Positions 29,577-37,752 of a stretch of 64,000 nt of DNA are shown here, one piece after another (within the stretch, counting starts at the first letter, position 1; each line of letters begins with the position of its first letter). This DNA comes from Microbacterium sp. CH12i. Lineage in GTDB: Bacteria > Actinomycetota > Actinomycetes > Actinomycetales > Microbacteriaceae. The translations under genes and the position numbers were made by a program. The stretch is from positions 248,001 through 312,000 of the forward strand of contig NZ_JHET01000001.1 of NCBI RefSeq assembly GCF_000685355.1, in the 5' to 3' direction. Below the pieces are notes generated by a model. The model worked only from the letters and a program-made list of their open reading frames with translations. It had not been told where the DNA came from and did no database searches.

Positions 29577-30727
29577 CCGGCTCCTGCGGTGGCTTCCGGA
29601 AGGTCAGCGGCATCGTGCTCGTTGAGCCACTTCGCCGCATCGACCGCCTCAGCATTCGTGCCACCCGGCCGGACTTCGAAATGAAGGTGCGGACCGGTGG
29701 AGTGTCCAGACGAGCCGACATCACCGATGTGTTGACCAGCGATGACGTGTTCTCCGACGGTGGCGTCGATGCCGTTCTCCCACATATGCGCGTATGCGGT
29801 CGCGATGGTCTGGCCATCGATGCGGTGCTCAATCACGACGAGTCCGCCATAGCCGCCAGAGAACTCCGCGACGGTCACGACACCATCCGCTGCTGCGAGG
29901 ATGGGTGTCCCGTCAGCGGCAGCAAGGTCGGTGCCCGAGTGGAAGGCCCTCTCTCCGGTGATGGGGTCAAAGCGGGGCCCGAAGTCACCAGTGAGCACCC
30001 AGGTACCTTCCGGCCCCGGGAACACGACGTGCGAGGATCCGGTCACGGCGTCAGCCGGAGGGGCAGTCGTCGAAGAAGTCGATGTGCCGCTCGTGAGGGC
30101 CGTGAGGATCACCTCGGCGACGGGCTCGTAGTTGGTGTACCGGTAAGGATAGGCAGACACCTCGACCGCCTGAGCGGCTTCGCCTTTACCCATGCTCTGC
30201 CATCCAGGAATGTCGAGGAGGCCGCGGGGCGAGGGATAGTTGGGGCCGGACGGTCCGCCAAAGAACGCAGCAGCTTGATACTCGGGGTCCATCAGCTCAG
30301 CTACGGATCCCCAGCCCGATTGTGGGCGCATTTGGAACAGGCCGAGCGAGTCGTGGTCGGACCCGTCTCCATCGTTCGGATAGCCCCCGGATTCCGGGTA
30401 GGTGCCCGTGTTCGCGAGCTGCCGCAGCGTCGACTCGGTGAGCGCAGCCATGATCGCGATCTGGACGCCATCTCGGGTGACGCCCTCGATTCGTGAGCCC
30501 ACGGTGATGATCGTTGCCGCGTGTGTCAGCTGCTGCTTGTTGAGCGTGAACGTCTCACCATTCGCTGTTGTCACCACGAGCGAGTCCGGCAAGTTACCCA
30601 AGGTGAGTCCTGACGAGGAAAGACACGCAACAACCGCGGGATTTATTACGAGGCCGACGGTGACGAGCCCTAGCGTTGGAGCCAAGAACATCAGGGCGAC
30701 GACTGCGATCGCGAGCTTCTTCATCAT
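29546..30727 (-). CDS. Conjugative cell-wall lytic protein with M23 peptidase domain
   Basis: Opens a path in peptidoglycan for the transfer channel. A signal or anchor helix at residues 5-30 is followed by a goose-lysozyme/SLT-like middle (A-L-T-E-S-T-L-R-Q-L-A-N, S-L-G-L-F-Q-M-R-P-Q) with a catalytic-type Glu, then a LytM/M23 metallopeptidase domain with H-S-G-T-D and H-L-H-F-E zinc motifs. The two-domain layout matches the transfer hydrolases of Gram-positive ICEs. Confidence 0.88.
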   Translation of the reverse strand: MMKKLAIAVVALMFLAPTLGLVTVGLVINPAVVACLSSSGLTLGNLPDSLVVTTANGETFTLNKQQLTHAATIITVGSRIEGVTRDGVQIAIMAALTESTLRQLANTGTYPESGGYPNDGDGSDHDSLGLFQMRPQSGWGSVAELMDPEYQAAAFFGGPSGPNYPSPRGLLDIPGWQSMGKGEAAQAVEVSAYPYRYTNYEPVAEVILTALTSGTSTSSTTAPPADAVTGSSHVVFPGPEGTWVLTGDFGPRFDPITGERAFHSGTDLAAADGTPILAAADGVVTVAEFSGGYGGLVVIEHRIDGQTIATAYAHMWENGIDATVGEHVIAGQHIGDVGSSGHSTGPHLHFEVRPGGTNAEAVDAAKWLNEHDAADLPEATAGAGCLAMTGGLS

Positions 30728-30739
30728 GAGCTGGTCTTC

Positions 30740-31423
30740 CTAACGCAGCGGATTGTTCAGCTGTGAGAGCCGCAAGACGTAGCAACTGTCATCGGGCGGG
30801 CACGCGATGAAGACCGTGAACGCGAACTCTTGCTTAGCGCTGACTTGGTCACCGTTCCAGAGACCGGAGCGATGGCGGATTCCCGCGATCGTGAATGCGG
30901 CGGCGCCTGCGGGGAGCTGGCCAGGGCGAGCCTGAGCGAGCGCGTTGGCCCAGGTATCTGGCACGTGCGCGGACGTGATTTCCAAGCGTTGGCTCGTCGC
31001 GCACTGTCGCAGCTGTGCCCACGCGTCCTGGGTGGGCATGTACGTTGCAATGTCGGCTGCGAGCCCCGGCTGCTCGGTGCCGGTGGGGTCGGCGACTTCG
31101 AGAATGACTTCGGCATAGTCCAGCGGCAGGAACCCACTGCCGGTGTCCCAGGTGAACAGCGCCGTCGCGACGCCGCGCGCGAAGGTCTCCGCAACGGTGC
31201 TGTGGGGGATAGTCGGAATCCGAGACGGCTGGACCGGTGACTCACGCGACGGTTGCGCTGCTGGTCCAGTGCTCGACGGTGACGGACCGATTGGAGCCGC
31301 GGATTCTCGGGAACCGATGATGATCCCGTAGACGCCAACACCTGTGACGAGGATCACCGCTATCGAAGCGGTGATGAGAGCGACGAGCGTGCGTCGTGAG
31401 CGGAGCGCGGTGGGGAGCTTCAT
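30740..31423 (-). CDS. Membrane-anchored transfer protein of unknown function
   Basis: A protein of 227 residues with one N-terminal helix (L-V-A-L-I-T-A-S-I-A-V-I-L-V-T-G-V-G-V-Y), a Ser/Pro-rich linker and an extracytoplasmic domain with two cysteines near I-A-C-P-P-D-D-S-C-Y. By position and shape it may be a VirB8/TcpC-like scaffold, but similarity is not evident by eye. It lies just upstream of the M23 gene. Confidence 0.65.
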   Translation of the reverse strand: MKLPTALRSRRTLVALITASIAVILVTGVGVYGIIIGSRESAAPIGPSPSSTGPAAQPSRESPVQPSRIPTIPHSTVAETFARGVATALFTWDTGSGFLPLDYAEVILEVADPTGTEQPGLAADIATYMPTQDAWAQLRQCATSQRLEITSAHVPDTWANALAQARPGQLPAGAAAFTIAGIRHRSGLWNGDQVSAKQEFAFTVFIACPPDDSCYVLRLSQLNNPLR

Positions 31424-31453
31424 ATCGGGCAGGTGCGCAGCACCAGCCCGTCA

Positions 31454-32470
31454 TCAGATCGCGCGAAGGTTGCCTCTTGATGCTGTTGAGTCCGAACCTG
31501 CATCCTCGGCATCGAGCGCACTTCGGAGTTGTTCGGCAAAGTGTGAAGTCGCGTCAACGACACGGAGGAACATCTCGACTTCTGCATCGCTGAGCTGGCG
31601 GACGAGGTCGTCGACCTCAAAGTGTCGCCACCATCCGTCGAGTTCGTTCCACGTCACCACGAACGCCCGAACTGGCCAGGGCTCGTCGGTGTCGATGGGC
31701 GCCGTTTTGGGGCTCGGCGAGGGACGACGCTTCTGACGCGGCATGCTCTTGATGCGTGCCAGCGCGGCCTCCGCCAGCTGCGCTACGTCCTCGGCCGGTG
31801 CGTCTGGCTGAGCCCCCAACACGAGCTGCCGTGCGCGTTCATAACTGGGATGCACGGGCGCGCCGGACCCGATGAGTTCAAGCTCAGCTGCGACACCCTC
31901 TCGCACCGACTTTGTCTGGTTCTCATCGTCAGCGAGCTGTTGCAGGTAGTTGATCTTCTCCAGCGTGGTGTGTGACGCGCCATCCGGGATCATCGCGGCG
32001 GCTTGCGCACGGGAATCTCCGAGCAACTCTGACGGTGCCGCAAAATTTGCGTCACCGTCAGTTCCCGGTTGATTTTCGCGGCTGAACCGTGACGCTTCCT
32101 GACGGCGAGCGGCATCCTCAGCCATCAACGTCTTGATCTCTCGATAGAGCGCGGCGCTCTCCAACTGGGTGAGCGGCTTGTGCAGCACGTTGTCGTCCTG
32201 CTCGGCAAGGAGGTGCGCGAGATCGCCCGAGATGCCGGACCGCACCCAGACCTTGACGTGCTGCCATCCGAGCTGCTTTATCGCAGCCAATCGTCGCGCA
32301 CCGCAGACCAGGATCCCGTCAGGGGTGACCGTGATCGGTTGCAGCAGGCCATCGCGCTCGATCGACGCGGAGAGCGATCCGAGGTCGCCGAGCCCAGTAC
32401 GGTGACGGCGTCCGACCTGGATCGAGCCGACTGCCCGGTCCAGCTCGATATGGCCGTCGCGTGTACTCAT
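31454..32470 (-). CDS. ParB/RepB-family nuclease-like DNA-binding protein
   Basis: A ParB N-terminal domain with S-L-S-A-S-I-E-R-D-G-L-L-Q-P-I and the G-A-R-R-L-A-A-I box near residues 57-64, then an HTH-like middle (L-T-Q-L-E-S-A-A-L-Y-R-E) and an acidic end. There is no parA partner beside it in the element. It may stabilise the excised ICE or regulate the operon. ATG at 32470 overlaps the stop of the 285-residue gene. Confidence 0.84.
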   Translation of the reverse strand: MSTRDGHIELDRAVGSIQVGRRHRTGLGDLGSLSASIERDGLLQPITVTPDGILVCGARRLAAIKQLGWQHVKVWVRSGISGDLAHLLAEQDDNVLHKPLTQLESAALYREIKTLMAEDAARRQEASRFSRENQPGTDGDANFAAPSELLGDSRAQAAAMIPDGASHTTLEKINYLQQLADDENQTKSVREGVAAELELIGSGAPVHPSYERARQLVLGAQPDAPAEDVAQLAEAALARIKSMPRQKRRPSPSPKTAPIDTDEPWPVRAFVVTWNELDGWWRHFEVDDLVRQLSDAEVEMFLRVVDATSHFAEQLRSALDAEDAGSDSTASRGNLRAI

Positions 32471-33324
32471 CGTGTGTTCCCATGAGTGGGCGCCGACATC
32501 GCAATAATCATTACGAGGTCGTCGTCACCGAGGAGCGTCGGGAGTGTTTCGCCGACGAGGAGGCGGAGCAGGATGCCGCGACCGGTGCTTGTCGCCCGGT
32601 ATGCAGGGTGCGGATGCCCAAGCAGCACGTGCAGAAGCGACGACCATGAGTCGGCGGGTAAGTCGAGAAGCGCGCGTGCGTGCTTGTCCCGGCGCAGCAG
32701 CTCGTAAGCGCTTTGCCGAGACCCGATTCGTGCCACCGCGCTGCAGACATGTTCGATCGCTTCGCGGGCGGTGCTTTCGGGCCACCCCAAGGTCGTGAAC
32801 AGGGTGATCGAGCGGTCGATCGCGCGCCGGGCCGTATCGGTGTCGCGCGCAGTGTTGGGGTCGGCGTCTTCAACGATTGGATACCGATCGACGACGTGGA
32901 ATGCCGGGTGATAGTCGGCGAGTGGATTCTCCCGGTCGGCAAAACGCTCAGGGTCGTGAAACGCAGATACCTGCGGGCGACGTGCTTGATGCGTCGCGCA
33001 GAGCAACCCCTGCCCGCGTTCCTCGGCGATGCAGGTCACCTGAACGCCACGCGTGACCACGGCCCAAGGATCGATGGCCTCGCGAGCGGATCGAGTCCTC
33101 ATCACGTCGAATGCTGCCGACGCTGCCTCCCACGGATCCAGGCCATGCTTTCGAGCCAACGCCGCATATTTCTCCGCGGCGAAAGCTGCGAGTTCGGCAG
33201 CGACGCGGTCGTGCTCCCACGCGCGAGCACCTGCGTGGTGCAATCGATGCAGCAAGGCACGAAGCCCCTCGCTCGTCGTGTAGTCCTCACGTGGTTGCCG
33301 GGTCGAGCTGTTGGTATCGATCAT
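32467..33324 (-). CDS. Uncharacterised ICE protein, 285 residues
   Basis: ATG at 33324 is preferred because AGGAGGT sits eight bases upstream, inside the longer frame that would begin with TTG at 33345. The protein is soluble, charged and mostly helical, with A-A-L-A-R-K-H-G-L-D-P-W-E-A-A-S-A-A-F near residue 60 and a variable C-terminus. I do not recognise the family. The size and place between ParB and small ICE genes suggest DNA processing or regulation, but this is only inference. Confidence 0.65.
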   Translation of the reverse strand: MIDTNSSTRQPREDYTTSEGLRALLHRLHHAGARAWEHDRVAAELAAFAAEKYAALARKHGLDPWEAASAAFDVMRTRSAREAIDPWAVVTRGVQVTCIAEERGQGLLCATHQARRPQVSAFHDPERFADRENPLADYHPAFHVVDRYPIVEDADPNTARDTDTARRAIDRSITLFTTLGWPESTAREAIEHVCSAVARIGSRQSAYELLRRDKHARALLDLPADSWSSLLHVLLGHPHPAYRATSTGRGILLRLLVGETLPTLLGDDDLVMIIAMSAPTHGNTR

Positions 33325-33417
33325 GGTGTGGGCACCTCCTGACAAGCAGGTACGCGCCCGCTCCCTAGCGGGGTCCTGGATGTCAACGAAGTGCCCATGA
33401 GATGCCGTGCCCGACGA

Positions 33418-33789
33418 TCAGGGTGTCCCGATCGCGCCTCGCTCGGCCCCTCGTCTGGAGCTGCCATGTCCGAACGCGGACAACGGGGGGAGGCGCCGGG
33501 CTCTCTCTGCAACACCTCGGGCGCTGGTCGCGGTCGCCTGGTACGTGCGACGTCGAAGCTCGGCCTGGAAATTGATCCCTGCCCCGGCAACGCGCGACCC
33601 ACCGCGCACCATCAGATCAGTCGGCCTCACCCACTCGACTCCACGACCGCGGTAGAAAGCGGGGTCGATTCCAGCGCCATTGCGATGACCTTGAACGCTC
33701 GCTGCCTCAACAGCTTCTGGCGCGCTCGCCATCGTCACGGAACCTTCATTGGCGACGAGAGCCCTGCCATCCTCTTCTGCTTCGTTCAT
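33418..33789 (-). CDS. Small uncharacterised ICE protein, 123 residues
   Basis: ATG at 33789 follows a strong GAGGAGG. The sequence begins M-N-E-A-E-E-D-G-R-A and includes F-Y-R-G-R-G-V-E-W-V-R-P-T-D-L and an Arg/Ala-rich end. It has no membrane helix. One base separates its start from the stop of the DUF2637 gene, so the two are co-expressed. It may continue in another frame beyond the called stop if an indel is present. Confidence 0.55.
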   Translation of the reverse strand: MNEAEEDGRALVANEGSVTMASAPEAVEAASVQGHRNGAGIDPAFYRGRGVEWVRPTDLMVRGGSRVAGAGINFQAELRRRTYQATATSARGVAERARRLPPLSAFGHGSSRRGAERGAIGTP

Positions 33790-33790
33790 T

Positions 33791-34402
33791 TCAATTCCTC
33801 CTCGTGCGGCGTTGTGGATGCGGGCGCAAGGTGCGCTCCTGATCGAGCGGGTTGTTTGCGAACCAGCGGCCCACAGTCGAAGGGTGCACACTCAGCTCAC
33901 GCGCGATCCTCTTGTTCGACCACCCCTCCGTGCGTAAAGCCACCGCAGACTCCTGGGGCGAGGTCTGCGTCGTGGTCTTGCGAGCGGCTTCGGGACGCTC
34001 GGGAATGCGGATGAGGAGCACGGTGAGGTGAGTGATCGCCAGCAGGACCAGCGGTGGAACCGCCGCCACCGCCGCGGCGAGAAGGCTCGGCACATCGGCA
34101 TCCGCCGCGACAACCGCGTGAATCGAGTTGGCTGTCACCGACACTGCCGCGGCGCCAGCCAGCAGAGTCCAGGGGTACCAGGCGGCTCGGGCTCCGGCCA
34201 GCGCGACGACGGCGACGGTCGATACGACGATGACGCCGTCGACAATGAGCGGCCACGCCCACGCTTGCCCGGCACCAATCCCTGAACGGGCGGCAAGGTC
34301 CGCAGGCGAGGTGAATGACAGCCAGAAGGCTCCCGCGGCAATGAAGACGGTGCCCGCGACGGCCGTCATGACAGCCCATCGTCGCGCGTTGAAATCACTC
34401 AT
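33791..34402 (-). CDS. DUF2637 (SpdB-like) membrane protein with C-terminal HTH
   Basis: A protein of 203 residues with four hydrophobic helices in the first 120 positions (for example V-D-G-V-I-V-V-S-T-V-A-V-V-A-L-A), the DUF2637 pattern found in spread proteins of Streptomyces plasmids. After a Thr/Ser linker comes a helix-turn-helix: W-S-N-K-R-I-A-R-E-L-S-V-H-P-S-T-V-G-R-W. The arrangement would place a DNA-binding domain at the inner membrane. The start overlaps the primase-polymerase stop by four bases. Confidence 0.82.
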   Translation of the reverse strand: MSDFNARRWAVMTAVAGTVFIAAGAFWLSFTSPADLAARSGIGAGQAWAWPLIVDGVIVVSTVAVVALAGARAAWYPWTLLAGAAAVSVTANSIHAVVAADADVPSLLAAAVAAVPPLVLLAITHLTVLLIRIPERPEAARKTTTQTSPQESAVALRTEGWSNKRIARELSVHPSTVGRWFANNPLDQERTLRPHPQRRTRRN

Positions 34403-35322
34403 GCCAGTGCCCGTGGGTGTGACGCGGGCGGTGGGCGATCACACGACGTTGTTGTGTTGGCGCGTATCGATCGCTGCGTAGGTGCACCCTGCACTGCCCG
34501 GTATGCAGACTGGACGGTTGTCGTGGCTTCGCGCTGGCTGAGACCGGCCTGCTCGGCGGCAGCGCTGAGGGCGTCGAGCGCCTCGCTGTTCGGCACCATC
34601 TGCTCCGCCATCTTGCACGCGGCCCAGAAGAGCCCATGGTTGCGTTCGCCTTCTTGGCGTCGCGCAACCCAATCGGCCAGCCGTCGCACGTCAACTGGCT
34701 GTTGCGCCGACCGCCCACTTCGACGTGCCTCGTTAAGTTGCGGCGGATCGAGATAGTCGTGGAGCTGCCGCGAGTCGAGCGGACGACCTGGTGCACCAGC
34801 CAACTGGAGGATCTCGTATCGGTGCGTCGACCCAGCGAGGGTGCGCTCAGACGGTGGGACGATGACATAGCCTCCGTCGCCACGGAAGTCGATTCCGGTC
34901 CGCGCGGATTGCCACGAGCGCTGCTCGCTGTTCCTGTCTGCTGGGAAGAAGAGGTGCAGCCCGCCGGACGGAGTCCTGACGGCGGCTTCCCAACCTTCAA
35001 GCAGCCCGGCACGCTGGGCGCCATCGAGTGCGTCGTAACCGTTGACCGAGCTGTGCACGTCGACGTCCACCACGACAAGGCCCGTGGCAGCGCCAGTCGG
35101 CATCCCGATATTTGCTGACGGCATCGCGGCCCACCAGCGATGAACCGACTCGGGCTCGCTGCTGGCCGAAAGGAACCCTCCCGCAACGGCGGGGCGCTTC
35201 CCGCCCGCGGTGCAGGGAAACACGGGGACGCCGGATGCTGCGAACGCGAGCGCGCTCTGACGGAGAGAGACCCCGCGACCAATGTGATCGAGCGTCGTCA
35301 CGAATGCTTCCGGCGCATTCAT
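34399..35322 (-). CDS. Bifunctional DNA primase/polymerase (Prim-Pol)
   Basis: Archaeo-eukaryotic primase fold protein for ICE replication. Visible features are P-V-F-P-C-T-A-G-G-K-R-P near residue 35, the metal motif V-V-V-D-V-D-V-H and later R-T-P-S-G-G-L-H-L-F-F. The C-terminal 100 residues are helical. No helicase domain is attached. ATG at 35322 overlaps the probable stop of the ArdC-like gene (ATGA). Confidence 0.87.
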   Translation of the reverse strand: MNAPEAFVTTLDHIGRGVSLRQSALAFAASGVPVFPCTAGGKRPAVAGGFLSASSEPESVHRWWAAMPSANIGMPTGAATGLVVVDVDVHSSVNGYDALDGAQRAGLLEGWEAAVRTPSGGLHLFFPADRNSEQRSWQSARTGIDFRGDGGYVIVPPSERTLAGSTHRYEILQLAGAPGRPLDSRQLHDYLDPPQLNEARRSGRSAQQPVDVRRLADWVARRQEGERNHGLFWAACKMAEQMVPNSEALDALSAAAEQAGLSQREATTTVQSAYRAVQGAPTQRSIRANTTTSCDRPPPASHPRALA

Positions 35323-36409
35323 CGCAGCCCTCGCACGTCGGCCAACGCCACCTGCTGTGACGCCGCGGTGGCCATGGTTGAGGGTGAGGCGCCGCGTGTT
35401 CGACTGCCTTGGAGCCTTGACGAGGCGAGTCACGCTCAAGCCCCGGAGGTGTGCCGTCACCGGTCATTTGCGTGTCGAGCTGATCGAGAATCTTCATCGC
35501 CATCGCACGGACTCGCTCGCCCGTTGCTCGAACGACCTTCGACGGTTCCTCCCCATCGACTTGAGCCGCCCACGTCGAGACATAGGGAATCGTGTAGCCG
35601 GTGGTGTCCATGCCGTGCGCCGCGCCCACCATGAGCGCTACCGACTCGGCCTCGACTTCACCAATACCTCGGTGCTGACGTGCATCTCCCTGGTCGGGGC
35701 CGTGCATGAGGACATGTGCGAGCTCGTGAGCCAGCGTCTTCACCTGGGCGGCCGGGTCCATGTCATCGCGGACGCTCACGGTTTTCTCCCCGTAGTTGGT
35801 CACGCCGTTCGCACCATAGATCGCGCCTGCATTGGCCACGGCGTGCAGCTGGAATCCGGCTGCTTCGATCTGCCGAGTGATTCCAGCTCTGAGTCCCGAA
35901 GGAGCCTCACCACGCAGCAGCTTCGGGGTAGGCGGTGCCGGGACCGGATCGCCCGAGGTCTGTGCGGCATCCCAGACGTACGCGGGGCGGACGCCGACCA
36001 TCTTCGACCGAACTTGCTCGCCGGGGCGAGGCTTCTCGTACCGGTTGAGTCGTCGCCACGATGTCGGGTCAGATGGCGATGATGAGGCGAAGCGGCCGGT
36101 AACTGGAGCGAGAATCTGATAGCCCGGCTGACCCTTCTCGACCTGATGTCCGAGCTGCTGCCACTGCTTGTATCCGGCCACATACGAAGGCATCGGATCG
36201 GGCACCAGGCCTGCCTCATGCGCGGCGGTGTGCTGCATCCGGATCAGAAGCGTGTTGTTGAACGAACGGCTTCGGAACTGGGCTGCGAAGGCAAGTGCCT
36301 TGGCCCAGTCTTCGCCAGACACCAGCTGATCGACAGCCTCGGTCAGCTTTTCGTGCAACTCATCGAGCTTCGCCTCCCGCGCTTCGCGGCGATCGTCTGT
36401 GGATGCCAT
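35319..36409 (-). CDS. ArdC-like antirestriction protein with zinc metallopeptidase domain (frameshift near 35400)
   Basis: The N-terminal ArdC-type ssDNA-binding domain (L-H-E-K-L-T-E-A-V-D-Q-L-V, F-N-N-T-L-L-I-R-M-Q) is followed by an ImmA/IrrE-like domain with the zinc motif H-E-L-A-H-V-L-M-H. ArdC proteins shield incoming DNA from host restriction. ATG 36409 has GAGGAGG upstream. A second in-frame ATG at 36586 also follows a strong AAAGGGAGGTGG and would add 59 residues. The open frame runs on to 34997 through the next gene; one missing base near 35400 would instead end it at the TGA 35319-35321. Confidence 0.8.
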
Positions 36410-36634
36410 TGATCCGCCTCCTCTTCGATGTGCCATGACGCAGAAGCGTGTGGCGATACACCTGTGAGGTGAGCGAGGATGCCCAAGTCGCGGTGACGCG
36501 GAACGGCATATTAGCCGGGATGTCATGAGCGTGCTGTGACTACGCGCGACTGAGTGAACGAGCATCATCGCCTCGAATCTGGGCATGGTCCACCTCCCTT
36601 TGGGCAGCGGTGCCATCACGCCCAATCATGAAGT

Positions 36635-36737
36635 TTGAGCATGCTCAAATGGCTTAGGTCTTCCGTTCTAACATGGCAATTGAGCATGCGCAACCCTTGA
36701 TTTGTGCATGCTCAACGGCTATATTGAGCATGCGCAA
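36635..36737. promoter_or_regulatory. Four palindromic operators, consensus TTGAGCATGCKCAA
   Basis: Copies lie at 36635-36648 (perfect palindrome TTGAGCATGCTCAA), 36680-36693, 36702-36715 and 36724-36737. The spacings of 45, 22 and 22 bases are close to four, two and two helical turns, so bound proteins would line up on one face. They flank and overlap the regulator promoter. The XRE protein encoded just downstream is the obvious candidate binder. Confidence 0.8.
36697..36725 (+). promoter_or_regulatory. Promoter of the XRE regulator operon
   Basis: A -35 TTGATT (36697-36702) and a -10 TATATT (36720-36725) are separated by 17 bases. Operator 3 fills the spacer and operator 4 overlaps the -10, an arrangement expected for autorepression. 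Confidence 0.7.
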
Positions 36738-36797
36738 CACCCCGCCGGGGTGGCCGGCGCCGATACCTACCCGTCCCGACGGAAGGGGTCAGCACCA

Positions 36798-37229
36798 ATG
36801 ACCGAGAACGAGAGCAAAGCCGCAGCTGCGGATCTCGCGAAACGCCTGCGCCTGCTGCTCGATGTTGCGATCGCTGAGTCCGGTATCGAACCGACGTATT
36901 CGCAGATCGCCGCCTACCTAGGCGAACGCGGTACCAATCTGTCGAGATCGCGGTGGACCTACATGGTGAACGGGCACCGGTACGTGCAAGATCCCGAGGT
37001 ATTCGAAGGGCTGGCATCGTTCTTCGATGTCGACGCTGACTTCCTTGTCGGTTCTGATGGGGCCGAGGTCCCGGCGAGAGTGAGTGCACAGCTTGATCTT
37101 GTGCGCTCAATGCGGGCGGCGAAGGTCAAGTCCTACGCAGCCCGCACCCTTGGAGATATTTCACCGAAGGCTCTCCAAGCCATAAGCAGGTTCCTAGACG
37201 AGGAAATGGCACACACAATCGAGCAGTGA
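36798..37229 (+). CDS. XRE-type transcriptional regulator of the ICE
   Basis: A 143-residue protein with an N-terminal XRE HTH (P-T-Y-S-Q-I-A-A-Y-L, then R-S-R-W-T-Y-M-V-N-G-H), a dimer-like middle and a helical tail ending D-E-E-M-A-H-T-I-E-Q. ATG 36798 has GGAAGGGG upstream; the open frame reaches back to 36702 through the operators and is not used. By analogy with ImmR of ICEBs1 it likely represses transfer genes and is removed by the neighbouring protease (inference from context). Confidence 0.82.
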   Translation: MTENESKAAAADLAKRLRLLLDVAIAESGIEPTYSQIAAYLGERGTNLSRSRWTYMVNGHRYVQDPEVFEGLASFFDVDADFLVGSDGAEVPARVSAQLDLVRSMRAAKVKSYAARTLGDISPKALQAISRFLDEEMAHTIEQ

Positions 37230-37287
37230 CGGTGCCCCCGGCGCGGAGTAACGCCGGTAGATGCTCTCGAAGGAGGGTGAGCAGAGC

Positions 37288-37752
37288 ATGAATATCGAAA
37301 TGACCGTGTCTACGGCTGTCGCGGATCTTGCTCTGGGCGGAGCCTTCACCTTCGACGCCTTGTTCGACGCTGTGCGGCAGCGCAGACAACGGAAGCTGCG
37401 CGTCGTTGAGCTTGCCGAGCTTGGCGACCACGATGGCATCTGCGCCGTCTGGCTGACTACCGATACTGAGGATCTGATCCTTCATGCCCACAGCGACTCG
37501 GTTCTGCACCGCCAACAGTTCGTTCTGCATGAGTTCGCTCACATGATTCTTGGGCACTGCGACGGCGACGAGTGCTCCGAGGTGGATGCCCTGCTGCCCG
37601 ATATCCCACCGCACACTCGTGGACGTTTGCTCAGGCGCCAGGACCTCGACACAGGCACTGAGATCGCTGCAGAGTCATTGGCCGACCGGCTCGCGGCAGG
37701 CATCCGCGGTTCGGCCTTCGCGGAGTCTCGCTACTCGGAGATATTCGCATGA
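37288..37752 (+). CDS. ImmA/IrrE-like metalloprotease
   Basis: A protein of 154 residues. The zinc motif H-E-F-A-H lies at residues 81-85, followed by H90 and a downstream glutamate in E-I-A-A-E-S-L-A-D-R-L-A. In ICEBs1, ImmA cleaves the ImmR repressor to induce transfer; the gene order regulator-protease is the same here. ATG 37288 is chosen because AAGGAGGG ends ten bases before it. The stop overlaps the next ATG (ATGA). Confidence 0.85.
   Translation: MNIEMTVSTAVADLALGGAFTFDALFDAVRQRRQRKLRVVELAELGDHDGICAVWLTTDTEDLILHAHSDSVLHRQQFVLHEFAHMILGHCDGDECSEVDALLPDIPPHTRGRLLRRQDLDTGTEIAAESLADRLAAGIRGSAFAESRYSEIFA

Larger units (their letters stand above)
36410..36797. other. Divergent control region of the ICE
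   Basis: 388 bases without a convincing gene, between the minus-strand transfer operon and the plus-strand regulator. It holds four palindromic operator-like sites (36635-36737), a good sigma-70-type promoter for the regulator, and an alternative translation start for the ArdC gene at 36586. The part at 36410-36580 shows nothing else I can name. Confidence 0.8.
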
